Source: an uncultured Veillonellaceae bacterium (GTDB lineage Bacteria > Bacillota > Negativicutes > Veillonellales > Veillonellaceae). From it: a stretch of DNA of 64,000 bases. Below the pieces are notes generated by a model. That model was not told where the DNA came from and ran no database searches. It was given only the letters and a program-made list of their open reading frames with translations. This document shows, in pieces, positions 36,310-45,597 of the stretch (position 1 is the stretch's first letter; each line of letters starts with the position of its first letter). The position numbers and the translations under genes were made by a program. The stretch is taken from positions 48,688 to 112,687 of the forward strand of contig CAMBIX010000006.1 in the NCBI GenBank assembly GCA_945867815.1, written 5' to 3'.

Positions 36310-38187
36310 TTACTGCTTATTCGTATCTACTGTTGGCGCCTGCTGTCCATGCACATTCTTATTATTCGCATCTGGCGTCCCATCTGGATGCAAATGGAAA
36401 TATTCAGCTAATACATCCCGTACAATAGGACCTGCTGATCCCGCACCGAAGCTACCTTCTTGTACAACAGCCACAACTACAATTTGTGGTTTATCAAACG
36501 GTGCGTAAGCTAAGAACCAACCATGGTCACGACCAGACACATTTTCTGCTGTACCAGTCTTACCAGCAATAGATACAGGCCAACCCTTAAACAAAGCACC
36601 AGCCGTACCGCCTTCTTCTGTTACATCATGCAAGCCTTGACGGATAATATCCATAACCGACTTAGATACTTGTAAGGAACCCAACTGCTTAGGTCCAAAG
36701 ATTTCATTTGGGGTGCCATCCCGATTATCAATACGGCTAACTACATAAGGGCGATAACGAATGCCCCCATTGGCTACTTCTGACATAAGTACGGCCATCT
36801 GAATCGGTGTTACCAAAGTAAAAGACTGTCCAATGGCCGCATCAAAGGTTTCCCCTAAATACCAATCCTGATCAAACATCTTCCGCTTATAAGCTGGGCT
36901 TGCCAAATTACCAGATGCTTCACCAGCCAATTGAATACCTGTCTTCTGTCCAAGACCAAACAACTGAGCGAAATGGTCTAATTGTTCAATACCAACTCGG
37001 CGTCCCATTTCATAGAAGTACACATTATCCGACTTGGCCAAAGCCGTATTAAAATTAATCCACCCTAAAGCTTCACCAGCCGCATTACGCTTATCAATCA
37101 ACCAATGGCGGCCACTATCAAAAATCATTTCATCCGGCGTTACCTTCTTAAGTTCTAAGGCTGCTGACCCAGTAACAATCTTAAATGGCGATCCTGGTGG
37201 GTATTCCCCAGCAATAACCTTATTTTCAAAAGGATGGTTCTTATTATCGTTTAATTCCTTCCACTGTTTTTCCGTAATACCACGGGCAAACCAATTTGGA
37301 TTAAACTCAGGCGCACTCACCATGGCAAGCACCGCCCCTGTATTAGGATCCAAGGCAATAACAGCCGCCCCAGTAGCTGGTATGCCTTCTGCATGCAGAG
37401 TCGCCAACTGATTAGCAACAGCCTTTTCAGCCGCTTCTTGTAGTGGTAAATCCAAGGTTAAATGTATATCACGACCTGGTACAGTATTTTTACGACCGAT
37501 TTCCTCTACCGGGCGACCAGCAGCGTCCACTTCTACCTGCCGGCCTCCATCAATACCTCGAAGCACATTATCATATAACTTTTCAAGACCAGCCCGTCCT
37601 AAAATCGTGCCTGGCCCTACTGTCGTCTCTGGATCCTCTTCGCGAATCTTCTTTAATTCCTCTTCACTGACTTCGCCTACATAACCAAAAAGCTGAGATG
37701 CCATCGTATTGTATGGATAATAACGTAAAGGCTCTACATCAATCGCAATACCTGGTAATTCATTTTGGTGTTCCTCAATAGTTGTTACCGCATCCATAGG
37801 AATATCTGTAGCCAAACGAATCGGTTCATAACCACCCTTATGAGCATCAATCTTTTTCTGCAAGGTATCGGGTGTCACCTTCAACATCTTAGCTAAAGTC
37901 GTCAATTCCTCATTGCTTATACCCTTTTCTGTCGGTACTAACGATACGGTATAAGCCGGGCGCGATCCAACTAAAATCTGCCCATTGCGATCATACATAA
38001 TCCCCCGAGCAGCCGTAATAGGCATAACTCGCAAACGGTTACCTTCTGCCTTTGAATGATAATAATTACCATCCACAACTTGCAGGAAAAACAAGCGCAC
38101 AATCAATATAATAAAAACGACGGCTACGATATAAATAAATATATCCAATCGCCCTTTTTTATGCTTTTTATATAAAGCCTCCAGCAT
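36310..38187 (-). CDS. mrdA: Penicillin-binding protein 2
   Basis: Class B transpeptidase of the elongasome (625 aa). One N-terminal membrane helix (about 18-38), the PBP dimerisation domain (RGIMYDRNGQILV), then the transpeptidase domain with SxxK (GSPFK, serine near 333), SDN (KSDNVYF) and KTG (AGKTGTAEN near 546). It is followed by the MinD-like gene and rodA, its polymerase partner, and preceded by mreD. Confidence 0.95.
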   Translation of the reverse strand: MLEALYKKHKKGRLDIFIYIVAVVFIILIVRLFFLQVVDGNYYHSKAEGNRLRVMPITAARGIMYDRNGQILVGSRPAYTVSLVPTEKGISNEELTTLAKMLKVTPDTLQKKIDAHKGGYEPIRLATDIPMDAVTTIEEHQNELPGIAIDVEPLRYYPYNTMASQLFGYVGEVSEEELKKIREEDPETTVGPGTILGRAGLEKLYDNVLRGIDGGRQVEVDAAGRPVEEIGRKNTVPGRDIHLTLDLPLQEAAEKAVANQLATLHAEGIPATGAAVIALDPNTGAVLAMVSAPEFNPNWFARGITEKQWKELNDNKNHPFENKVIAGEYPPGSPFKIVTGSAALELKKVTPDEMIFDSGRHWLIDKRNAAGEALGWINFNTALAKSDNVYFYEMGRRVGIEQLDHFAQLFGLGQKTGIQLAGEASGNLASPAYKRKMFDQDWYLGETFDAAIGQSFTLVTPIQMAVLMSEVANGGIRYRPYVVSRIDNRDGTPNEIFGPKQLGSLQVSKSVMDIIRQGLHDVTEEGGTAGALFKGWPVSIAGKTGTAENVSGRDHGWFLAYAPFDKPQIVVVAVVQEGSFGAGSAGPIVRDVLAEYFHLHPDGTPDANNKNVHGQQAPTVDTNKQ

Positions 38188-38212
38188 GTATTCGTCCTCG
38201 TCACCCTACAAA

Positions 38213-38707
38213 TCACCAAATATATTCGTCTTTTTCTGTCATATGCCAAATCAATTCATGCAAAACAATGCCGAAAAGACCATTAATCCACAAAACAGGC
38301 CAACAATGCGTCCACAAATAAATCCCATAAGACATAACCTCACCGCCTAGTATAAGCATAACCATCTGCATAATACTAACGGCTACGGTTCCTGCCGCTG
38401 TCCATAAGAAGGTATAGTACCACTGCTCTTCAAAAATACTATGATTGGCCATACTAAACACATAGGCAATAATCAAATAGGGGAATAAATGAAGACCAAA
38501 CACATTAGATACAATAATATCCTGTGTTAATCCCCCAACAGCAGCTACTAATACACCCCAATAGCGCCCCTTTAATAAGGCCACTACCATAACCCAAGTT
38601 AAGATTAAATCAGGTTGCCAAGAGGTTTGTGACAAAAAAGAAGGAATCACATCTACCTGAAACAAAACGGTAAACACACCTAATAAGATATATACGGCCG
38701 TCCTCAT
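38213..38707 (-). CDS. mreD: Rod shape-determining protein MreD
   Basis: Small integral membrane protein (164 aa, about five helices) of the elongasome. Family features: LFQVDVIPSFL near the start and GLTQDIIVSNVFGLHLFPYLIIAY in the middle. The ATG overlaps the mreC stop by 4 nt (ATGA). Confidence 0.9.
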   Translation of the reverse strand: MRTAVYILLGVFTVLFQVDVIPSFLSQTSWQPDLILTWVMVVALLKGRYWGVLVAAVGGLTQDIIVSNVFGLHLFPYLIIAYVFSMANHSIFEEQWYYTFLWTAAGTVAVSIMQMVMLILGGEVMSYGIYLWTHCWPVLWINGLFGIVLHELIWHMTEKDEYIW

Positions 38708-39621
38708 TGATTCGACGCTCCTTTTATCCCTTCGACTTGATCACGATGAGTCTGTGGTACTAGCTTAGGATCTTGTACCGGTGCTGCTGGTGCCGCCTCT
38801 TGTGAACCAATAATGACAAATACTTCTTCAATATTACGGAAGTTAGCCGCTGGCTCTATCGTTGCATTCTTAACAAAGCCTTCCGCATCATTGGTTATAT
38901 CTAAGACGGTTCCTACTGGAAGCCCCTTAGGATAAATACCACCATAGCCAGACGTAATAAGTAAATCCCCTTTTAAAACATCACCATCTCTAGCGATATC
39001 AACTAATAGAGGATTGCCTGGATTCGCTCCATTTCCTCGTACAACAGAAGCTACCCTAGAGGCTGGTCGCTGCACAATAACCCCAATGGCTGTCCGTGGA
39101 TCAATCATGGTCTGCACCCGTGCTGAATGTTCATACACGTCACTAACAAAACCAACAACACCACCAGGTACAACAACGGGCATATTAACTGTAATGCCTT
39201 CTGCTCGACCACGGTCAATCGTTAACGTATTAGCCCAGGTACCGAAATTACGGCCAATGACCGTAGCTGCTACCATCTTAAATTGAGGATGGTCTTGCTG
39301 GAATTTCAAAAGAGCCCGCAAGCGGTCATTTTCTGCCTGCATTTCATCATAATTAATTAATTTTTGTTTTAACTGGGCATTATCCGTTTCTAATTGATCA
39401 ATCTCTAGTGTTTTATCAATCGCGTTATCAATAACTGCAATACCAGTATGAATGTCCTCTAAAAAGCGCGCCGTTCCATACTTAAACGGTGTCGTTACTC
39501 GTTCTAAGGGCACCGTTACATAAGGAATCATAGTCCGTTGCTTCCACGCATAACCCATTAAGGCTAGAAAAAGACAGGCCACCCCTATAAAAATAACAAG
39601 TTTTCGTTCTGAAGAAAACAT
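38704..39621 (-). CDS. mreC: Rod shape-determining protein MreC
   Basis: Elongasome activator anchored by one N-terminal helix, with a periplasmic coiled coil (about 70-105) and beta domains (305 aa). Typical motifs: VIGRNFGTWANTLTIDRG, GVVGFVSDVYEHSARVQTMID and DLLITSGYGGIYPKGLPVG. Start overlaps the mreB stop (TAATG), stop overlaps mreD, so mreBCD is tightly coupled. Confidence 0.95.
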   Translation of the reverse strand: MFSSERKLVIFIGVACLFLALMGYAWKQRTMIPYVTVPLERVTTPFKYGTARFLEDIHTGIAVIDNAIDKTLEIDQLETDNAQLKQKLINYDEMQAENDRLRALLKFQQDHPQFKMVAATVIGRNFGTWANTLTIDRGRAEGITVNMPVVVPGGVVGFVSDVYEHSARVQTMIDPRTAIGVIVQRPASRVASVVRGNGANPGNPLLVDIARDGDVLKGDLLITSGYGGIYPKGLPVGTVLDITNDAEGFVKNATIEPAANFRNIEEVFVIIGSQEAAPAAPVQDPKLVPQTHRDQVEGIKGASNQ

Positions 39622-40661
39622 TATGCCCGTCCTTTCCTATTCTTAGCCGCTACAAAAAAACGTTCCATTTGGTCAAAGGCTTCTAAGCCTCGACCAAGGC
39701 CTCGTGCTACTACATACTCTGGTTCTTCTGGCACCCATACAGGGATGCCACCTAATTCTTCCGATACTTTTTCACCTAAGCCTGATAACAAAGCCGTTTC
39801 ACCGGCAAGAACGATACCCTGCTTCATAATATCAGCCGACAACTCTGGTGGCGTTTGTTCCACCACAGATCGTATAACCTGACAAATTTGATGCACTGGC
39901 TCCTTAATCGCCTGGTAAATCTCACTTTTACGGACAACCACATCTCGCATAAGACCTGTTGACGCATCACGGCCTTTTATCCGTTTATCCTCTTCTTCCT
40001 CAACCGGCATGGCTGATGCCAATTCTACCTTTAACATTTCTATCGTTTCATCAGCGACCATCAAGGAAAAACACTGCTGTATATACTGTAAAATAGCTGC
40101 ATTTATGTCAGAGCCACCAATACGAGCCGTCCGGCCTACAACCTTACCACCTAAGGCTAATACAGCCACATCGGTAGAACCACCGCCCACATCAACAGCC
40201 ATAGTGCCAATAGCATCAAAGACAGGTAGACCTGCCCCTAGCGCTGCCGCTACCGGTGTTTCTACTAAATAAGCCTCTCTAGCACCCGCCTGAATTAAGG
40301 CATCCAAGGTCGCCCTCTTTTCCACATCTGTAATTCCACAAGGCACAGACACCATAACACGAGACCGCCGAATCGATTTTGCTGCCTTACGTAAAAACTG
40401 CCGTATCATAGTCAGCATAACGCGATAATCAACGATAAAGCCATCCTTTAAAGGATGCAGTTCTTCATGCATATCTGGTGACTTTAATAACATACGCTCT
40501 GCCTCATCACCAACGGCGACAATATTCTTTTGTTTTGCATCCGTAGCTACCACAGATGGCTCCGATAAAACAACACCGCGACCTTCCACATACACATGGG
40601 TGTTCACGGTGCCTATATCCATCCCTATATCTCTACCAAACGAGGAAAATATGCTGCTCAT
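39621..40661 (-). CDS. mreB: Actin-like cell-shape protein MreB
   Basis: Actin-fold filament protein that guides lateral wall synthesis (346 aa). Phosphate 1 loop DIGMDIGTVNTHVYV, phosphate 2 DVGGGSTDVAVLAL, adenosine loop GIVLAGETALLSGLGEKV. AAGGAG upstream of the ATG. It begins the mreBCD-mrdA-minD-like-rodA group. Many Veillonella are cocci, so presence of a complete rod system is a point of interest. Confidence 0.95.
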   Translation of the reverse strand: MSSIFSSFGRDIGMDIGTVNTHVYVEGRGVVLSEPSVVATDAKQKNIVAVGDEAERMLLKSPDMHEELHPLKDGFIVDYRVMLTMIRQFLRKAAKSIRRSRVMVSVPCGITDVEKRATLDALIQAGAREAYLVETPVAAALGAGLPVFDAIGTMAVDVGGGSTDVAVLALGGKVVGRTARIGGSDINAAILQYIQQCFSLMVADETIEMLKVELASAMPVEEEEDKRIKGRDASTGLMRDVVVRKSEIYQAIKEPVHQICQVIRSVVEQTPPELSADIMKQGIVLAGETALLSGLGEKVSEELGGIPVWVPEEPEYVVARGLGRGLEAFDQMERFFVAAKNRKGRA

Positions 40662-40886
40662 TTATGTTTAATCTCCTTATACTTGCTGTCTATTAATCTT
40701 AACACAAACAAGCGCTTTTTTTAAGCATTACCGAGCAGATAATATAAACTTTTTTTACCGCCTCAACTTACCCCTATTCATCAACAAGCTAACCTTTCTC
40801 CCTTACTTTGCCAAGGTCTTATTAATAACGAATGCCATCAACTACTTATATTAACCTTTTCTTCAAAAGCAACTGTAAGGTTTCTT

Positions 40887-41630
40887 TTAAAGATAGCCTA
40901 ATTCCGCTAGGCTCTCATAGACGCCATCACCAATAATAATATGATCAAGTACAGGAATCCCCATAATCTCACCTGCCTGTTGAAAAACCTGCGTCACTTG
41001 TATATCACTCTGACTAGGCCTAGGATCTCCTGATGGATGATTGTGCAATAAAATAATACTTGCCGCGTTAGCCTCAATAGCCTTTCTAAAAACAACGCGT
41101 TGTTCTGCCTGACTCGCTGTTAACCCACCAATAGCCACAGTAGCAAGAGCAATAAGCTGATTTCGATTCGTCAGCATAGCCACACAAAAATGCTCCACCG
41201 GTTCATGTCGCAGGCGCTCCATCACATAAGTAGCCACTGCCTCCGGATGACTAAAATCAGCATACTGCTGCTTAACCCGCATCTGCCCCAAACGTCGACC
41301 TAATTCTACGGCGGCTACAAGCGTGACCGCTTTATCAGGACCAATCCCTTTTATCTCCTGCAAACTCGTCAAACTAATCTGATTTAAACCATAGGCGCCT
41401 TCTGTCAATGACCCTACTAGCTCCTTAGCCAAAGCTAGAACCGACTGCCCCTTACGACCTGTACGCAACAAAATGGCGACTAACTCTTCTGTCGTAAGTT
41501 GGCTTACGCCAAATTGTAAGCACTTTTCCCTAGGCCGCCACTCATTAGGCAGGTCTCTCACTAAGGGCGCACCAATATTTTTATGTCGATTAGTATATTT
41601 GTTATTTTTTCTATGTTCCCTTTCTTGCAT
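40887..41630 (-). CDS. radC: RadC family JAB/MPN domain protein
   Basis: A 247-aa RadC: N-terminal helix-hairpin-helix region (GIGPDKAVTLVAAVELGRRL) and C-terminal JAB metalloprotease-like domain with HNHPSGDPRPSQSD (metal ligands). Despite its name a role in repair is not supported; function unknown. Neighbourhood with mreB is conserved in many bacteria. The 225-bp gap to mreB has no clear promoter or terminator. Confidence 0.92.
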   Translation of the reverse strand: MQEREHRKNNKYTNRHKNIGAPLVRDLPNEWRPREKCLQFGVSQLTTEELVAILLRTGRKGQSVLALAKELVGSLTEGAYGLNQISLTSLQEIKGIGPDKAVTLVAAVELGRRLGQMRVKQQYADFSHPEAVATYVMERLRHEPVEHFCVAMLTNRNQLIALATVAIGGLTASQAEQRVVFRKAIEANAASIILLHNHPSGDPRPSQSDIQVTQVFQQAGEIMGIPVLDHIIIGDGVYESLAELGYL

Positions 41631-41950
41631 CTTCTCTTTTCTCTCCTATTTTCTTATAACTCCTTTGCGCTTGGAAGTGCGGACATTTTCTCGGACAGCT
41701 TATGCAATCAATCCAAGACTACATCTGTACTCCCCTACCTCATTTGCCCTTTTTCTAAGACATCTATAGTTAACTAAATCTAATAGAGAATCAATCCAAC
41801 ACACCTATAAAACGAGTAATCGCCACGTTTGAAAGACAATTACCATTTTATCAACATTGATATCCTATACAAGATGCCAATTAAGACCAGTCTTCTAACT
41901 AATAATCACAAATGGCTATTCCGTTTATCAATCCCCCACATAGACCTAAA
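41631..41950. other. Intergenic stretch, nothing recognised
   Basis: About 320 bp upstream of radC without a convincing ORF, RNA or repeat on either strand. A loose inverted repeat CTTGGA/TCCAAG is at about 41670-41718; I do not assign it. Confidence 0.5.
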
Positions 41951-41960
41951 AACGACAAAA

Positions 41961-41980
41961 CGCGTAGCTTTCGCTACGCG
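41961..41980. terminator. Bidirectional terminator after the PH-like gene
   Basis: Eight-bp GC-rich stem with TTTC loop, A-rich on the left and TTTT on the right, 24 nt past the stop of the gene at 42004. Confidence 0.85.
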
Positions 41981-42003
41981 CTTTTCTATTAACTTACATA
42001 TAC

Positions 42004-42654
42004 TTATTCTACTTTCGAATCTTTATATCCTTCTTGCTCTACCGGATTCACTTGTCCAGTTTGCTCTTTTATCTTCTTAGCATAAGCCTTTACATCTTCT
42101 CCGTGCTTGACGGCATCTTCACGCACATAGGCATAAAAGACGACTTCTTCTTCTGATACCTGTATACGGTCAGGAATAAACTGGCGTAAGGCATCAAAAA
42201 AACCTTGTTCCGCCTTAATCAATACCCGCCCATGTTGTATTTTTTTACCTTTAACAATGGCATAAGCCAAGGCCCATACAGGACGCGCATCCATAGACGA
42301 TAATTTACGCCACTTATAACGATAACGTAACTTAGGTAATAACTCCTGCTTAAACGAATATATGCCATCAATATCATCATAAGGAATGATAAAATCCTTT
42401 TTACGAAATAAACCTTGTTCCTTTATGACAAAAGCCTTATCTGTCAGTATATACGTATAACGACCTAAGGCCTGTTTTAAGATAACAATAAACAAAACGA
42501 CTTCAATAAAAAGTTCATCAATAATTAAATGCCCACCTTGTAAGCTCCGCATCAAAGTGAAAATAAAAAATCCAGCCACTGCCAAGAGGAAAAAGGCAAT
42601 CAATATTGCCCCTTGTGTCGTCCGCTTAGATGACTCCCTATATAATTCTTGCAC
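42004..42654 (-). CDS. Hypothetical membrane protein, possible bacterial PH-like domain
   Basis: A 216-aa protein not recognised by name. Two hydrophobic helices at about 15-35 and 43-62 are followed by a soluble domain starting YTYILTDKAFVIKEQGLFRKKDFIIPYDDIDGIYSF, whose strand pattern resembles bacterial PH-like domains. The C-terminus is charged. GTG start; GGGGG about 12 nt upstream is a poor Shine-Dalgarno. It has its own terminator and a decayed toxin-antitoxin remnant directly upstream. Confidence 0.6.
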   Translation of the reverse strand: MQELYRESSKRTTQGAILIAFFLLAVAGFFIFTLMRSLQGGHLIIDELFIEVVLFIVILKQALGRYTYILTDKAFVIKEQGLFRKKDFIIPYDDIDGIYSFKQELLPKLRYRYKWRKLSSMDARPVWALAYAIVKGKKIQHGRVLIKAEQGFFDALRQFIPDRIQVSEEEVVFYAYVREDAVKHGEDVKAYAKKIKEQTGQVNPVEQEGYKDSKVE

Positions 42655-42676
42655 GTTAACTCTATACCCCCTTTTT

Positions 42677-42980
42677 TTATTTATCCCTATAATGAGATCC
42701 GCATTGCACTATTTTCAAAATATCATCTTCTACTGTATAGACAATCCGATTCGTACCATCAATACGTCGACTCCATCTGAGCAATTGATGCTCGCAAACG
42801 TCTCATATTTTCTTCTGAATAAAAAGGATCTCATGACATATCAAGTGGTATCCGCTGTTCTCTTGCTATTTGTGTTAAATACATAGTCACAGCTGTTGAT
42901 AGAGATAGACCTAATGCCTTACATACCATTTCCGCATTTTGTTTTATCGTATCATCAATACGTACATTAACTTCTACCAT
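42677..42980 (-). pseudogene. Decayed RelB/DinJ-type antitoxin fused to YoeB toxin tail
   Basis: From an ATG at 42980 the minus strand encodes 49 residues of a RelB/DinJ-type antitoxin (MVEVNVRIDDTIKQNAEM..., ending IPLDMS), then a TGA at 42831-42833. The same frame continues as DPFYSEENMRRLRASIAQME, so the stop is a nonsense mutation. At 42767-42771 the frame of a toxin takes over: WSRRIDGTNRIVYTVEDDIL and ...QCGSHYRDK, stop at 42677, which is the C-terminal third of a YoeB/Txe RNase including its terminal HY. The start of the toxin gene is deleted. Product inactive. Confidence 0.8.
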
Positions 42981-43197
42981 AGCTATCACCCCAATCATTC
43001 ATAATATTTTCTATTTAGGATCATACATATTATTAGCTTATGCCATCCTTTTCAATTCGAGCGTCTAAACGTCTTATCTTTACTTAAGTATATCACAACA
43101 AGATTTATTACTTCACTTCCAAAGCACTAAACCACTCTACATTCTATATAAAAATAACTAAATCCTTATTAACTCCCTTTTACCAATTATCACCGCT

Positions 43198-43570
43198 CTA
43201 CAAATCCCGCAATAAAGGGTTCTTCTTATCCTTTTCCGACAAAATCGGCTGATCCACCCCCCAGTCAACACCAATATCTGGATCATTCCACAAGATGCCA
43301 CCTTCTGAGTCTGGTGCGTAATAATTATCGGCTTTGTACATAAATTCCACATGATCAGTTAAAGTAACAAAGCCATGCCCATAGCCACGAGGAATTAAGA
43401 GCTGCTTTTTATTATCTCCCGACAATTCAACACCAACCCACTGCTTATAGGTTGGGCTCTCTTTCCGAATATCTACAGCTACATCTAATACAGCACCACG
43501 CACGCAACGGACTAACTTAACCTGCGCCCACGGGCCTTTTAAAAGTGAATGCCTCGCAAGGTTCCTTCAT
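43198..43570 (-). pseudogene. rfbC: dTDP-4-dehydrorhamnose 3,5-epimerase, broken (rfbC)
   Basis: RfbC makes dTDP-L-rhamnose precursors. The C-terminal part is open (LIPRGYGHGFVTLTDHVEFMYKAD, WNDPDIGVDWG), with about 116 residues down to 43198. Upstream, GTLRGIHF is found at 43565-43542 in a different frame from the following KGPWAQVKLVRCVRGAVLDV; one base is missing near 43536-43545 and a TAA follows. The first ~50 residues, including the catalytic region, are gone. A putative start at 43503 exists but would give a useless fragment (family ~185 aa). Confidence 0.85.
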
Positions 43571-43573
43571 ACC

Positions 43574-43597
43574 TTACCTGCCACTTTCCCTTTCAGC
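43574..43597 (-). other. Scrap duplicating the 3' end of glf
   Basis: Twenty of 24 bases match the last codons of glf at 43644-43667, reading ERESGR-stop versus ERESRR-stop. It lies directly upstream of the rfbC remnant; a 10-bp direct repeat TACAGTATGC (43599, 43616) sits between. Likely a recombination scar. Confidence 0.6.
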
Positions 43598-43643
43598 TTA
43601 CAGTATGCAATATGATACAGTATGCGCACCGCCATCATCTGCA

Positions 43644-44750
43644 TTACCTTCTACTTTCTCTTTCAACAGCCCCTAAGGCAGACTCTATTACCTTATCCAT
43701 ATCATAATACTTATATTCACCGAGACGACCGCCAAAGATGACATGTGCCTCCTTATCCGCCAGCGCCTTATACCTCGCATATAAAGCCTGATTCTTTGCA
43801 TCATTTACCGGATAATAGGCTTCCTCTCCCCGCTTCCAGGCAGCCGGGAATTCCCGTGTAATATACGTCACCGGCTGTCTGCCAAAAACAAAATGCTTAT
43901 GTTCAATAATACGTGTATACGGTACCTCTCTCTCCGTGAAATTCATAACCGCTACCCCTTGGTAATTATCCTTATCTAAGCATTCTGTTTCAAAACGAAG
44001 CCCCCGATAATCCAGCTGTCCCAACGCATAATCAAAATAAGCATCAATCGAGCCGGTATAAACAAGAGTCTTTGCCATCTGCTTATACTCTTCTTTATCA
44101 GTTAAAAAATCGACACCCAGCCGTACCTCAACGCCTTCTAACAAACGTTCTATCAAAACCGTATACCCTTCCTCAGGTATCCCCTGATAGGTATCATTGA
44201 AGTAATTATTATCATACGTATACCGTACAGGCAGGCGTTTAATGATAAAAGCCGGCAGGTCTGTGCAAGAGCGTCCCCACTGCTTTTCTGTGTACCCCTT
44301 AATAAGACGTTCATAAATATCCCGCCCTACCAGACGAATGGCCTGCTCTTCTAAATTTTTCGGTTCTCCGGTAAGTTCAGATCGTTGCTTCTCTATAATG
44401 GCCTTGGCCTCTTCCGGATACCGAATGTTCCACATCTTAGCAAAGGTATTCATATTAAAAGGCAGATTATAGATAGTTCCCTTATAATTAGCCACCGGCG
44501 AATTGATAAAATGATTAAACGTCACAAACTGATTTACATACGTCCACACCTTTTCATCACTGGTATGAAAAATATGAGCCCCATACCGATGAATCGGTAT
44601 CCCGTCCTTCGTCTCACAATAAATATTGCCCCCTATATGATTACGCCGTTCCAAGACTACTACCGAACGCCCCCGCTTCTTCATTTCATGAGCAAAAATA
44701 GCGCCATATAAACCACTGCCTACGATAAGATAATCATATTGTGCCTGCAT
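43644..44750 (-). CDS. glf: UDP-galactopyranose mutase
   Basis: FAD enzyme converting UDP-galactopyranose to UDP-galactofuranose for surface glycans (368 aa, full length). N-terminal dinucleotide fold YLIVGSGLYGAIFAHEMKKRG, then RRNHIGGNIY, GAHIFHTSDEKVW, and the active-site region FIKRLPVRYTYDNNYFNDTYQG. C-terminal GRLGEYKYYDMDKVI is conserved. GAAGGG precedes the ATG. Galactofuranose is common in O-antigens of this kind of cluster. Confidence 0.96.
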   Translation of the reverse strand: MQAQYDYLIVGSGLYGAIFAHEMKKRGRSVVVLERRNHIGGNIYCETKDGIPIHRYGAHIFHTSDEKVWTYVNQFVTFNHFINSPVANYKGTIYNLPFNMNTFAKMWNIRYPEEAKAIIEKQRSELTGEPKNLEEQAIRLVGRDIYERLIKGYTEKQWGRSCTDLPAFIIKRLPVRYTYDNNYFNDTYQGIPEEGYTVLIERLLEGVEVRLGVDFLTDKEEYKQMAKTLVYTGSIDAYFDYALGQLDYRGLRFETECLDKDNYQGVAVMNFTEREVPYTRIIEHKHFVFGRQPVTYITREFPAAWKRGEEAYYPVNDAKNQALYARYKALADKEAHVIFGGRLGEYKYYDMDKVIESALGAVERESRR

Positions 44751-44925
44751 TTGTATCCCTTCACTATTAATTAATACCTAAACATCTAAAAAACTACCAC
44801 CTAATAATCAAAAATCACTTGTTGTATATCATCCCTAAATTACTAAATTCATAAAATAAGATAAAGCAAATTTGCTACATGTATTTACGGTGTGTTACAA
44901 AAGCAAAGCATCGCCATTTAATATG

Positions 44926-44953
44926 TTGCTTTTTTTATCTTATAAATTATAAT
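44926..44953 (+). promoter_or_regulatory. Promoter of the relB-yafQ pair
   Basis: TTGCTT (44926-44931), 16 nt, TATAAT (44948-44953); start about 40 nt before the relB ATG. The only clear plus-strand promoter noted in the window. Confidence 0.6.
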
Positions 44954-44997
44954 TGTACTAGAAATATCAATTAATAATCCAAAGGAGGTAAAACATA

Positions 44998-45282
44998 ATG
45001 ATCACTGCTAACATTAATGTCCGTGTAGACAAAAACCTAAAAAAAGAAGCCGAAATGCTATTTAATGACTTAGGTTTAAACATGTCCTCTGCTATTACCA
45101 TGTTCTTAAAAAGTGCGGTTCGATGTGACGGCATTCCTTTTGATGTTCACCGTAATAATACATTGAATACAGAAACACGCAATGCTCTAGCTGAGTATAA
45201 CGAAATGAAAGCACATCCCCAAAACTATAAACGATATCATAACTTCTCAGAGCTAATAAAGGATGTAGATAATGAAGCTTGA
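44998..45282 (+). CDS. RelB/DinJ family antitoxin
   Basis: A 94-aa antitoxin with the N-terminal ribbon-helix-helix ITANINVRVDKNLKKEAEMLFNDLGLNMSSAITMFL, followed by IPFDV and a flexible toxin-binding tail. It would bind its own promoter and neutralise the partner. AAAGGAGG lies 7 nt before the ATG. Overlaps the toxin gene by 11 nt. Appears intact. It differs clearly from the decayed RelB at 42.7-43.0 kb, so the two pairs were acquired separately. Confidence 0.9.
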   Translation: MITANINVRVDKNLKKEAEMLFNDLGLNMSSAITMFLKSAVRCDGIPFDVHRNNTLNTETRNALAEYNEMKAHPQNYKRYHNFSELIKDVDNEA

Positions 45283-45538
45283 TATTATTACCTCTAACAG
45301 ATTCAAAAAAGACTTAAAACTTGTTAGAAAACATGGAATGAATCTAAAAAATTTAGAATTCGTTATAGACACATTGGCAAACAAGAAAAAACTCGATATT
45401 AAGTATCGCGATCACGCACTCGCAGGAAAATATAAAAATTTTCGTGAATGCCATATTGAACCTGATTGGCTTTTAAGAGAGTATGAAAGACCTATTTACA
45501 GAAAAGCTTTCATACTCTCAAACTTTTATACTCTCTAA
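45272..45538 (+). pseudogene. YafQ-family mRNA interferase toxin, C-terminally disrupted
   Basis: The first ~68 residues are YafQ-like (SNRFKKDLKLVRKHGMNLKNL, then YRDHALAGKYKNFRECHIEPDWLL). After that the protein runs REYERPIYRKAFILSNFYTL-stop, unrelated to the family, which should continue as a beta strand with catalytic Arg and His (R83, H87, F91 in E. coli YafQ). The change point falls on a 13-bp inverted repeat (45477-45489 with 45507-45519). The frame is open, but the active site is incomplete; probably inactive or only antitoxin-binding. Confidence 0.75.
45477..45519. repeat. Inverted repeat replacing the 3' end of the yafQ-like gene
   Basis: Arms of 13 bp pair perfectly around a 17-nt loop; an imperfect third copy of the TTTTATACTCTC arm follows at about 45526. 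Located exactly where the toxin sequence loses homology, as if a small hairpin had been inserted or the end was rearranged. Confidence 0.6.
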
Positions 45539-45597
45539 TTTACAGACTTTTATTCATACGCCCTGCCCTCCAGTAATTCTATATACTCTCCTATATA

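Noticed and set aside
42981..43197. Small gene between the RelB remnant and rfbC
   Set aside because: No frame of useful length with a start and Shine-Dalgarno on either strand; AT-rich, no repeat found.
43198..43503. Treating the 101-aa RfbC frame as a functional gene
   Set aside because: Conserved upstream RfbC residues are present in another frame, and the N-terminal catalytic half is missing.
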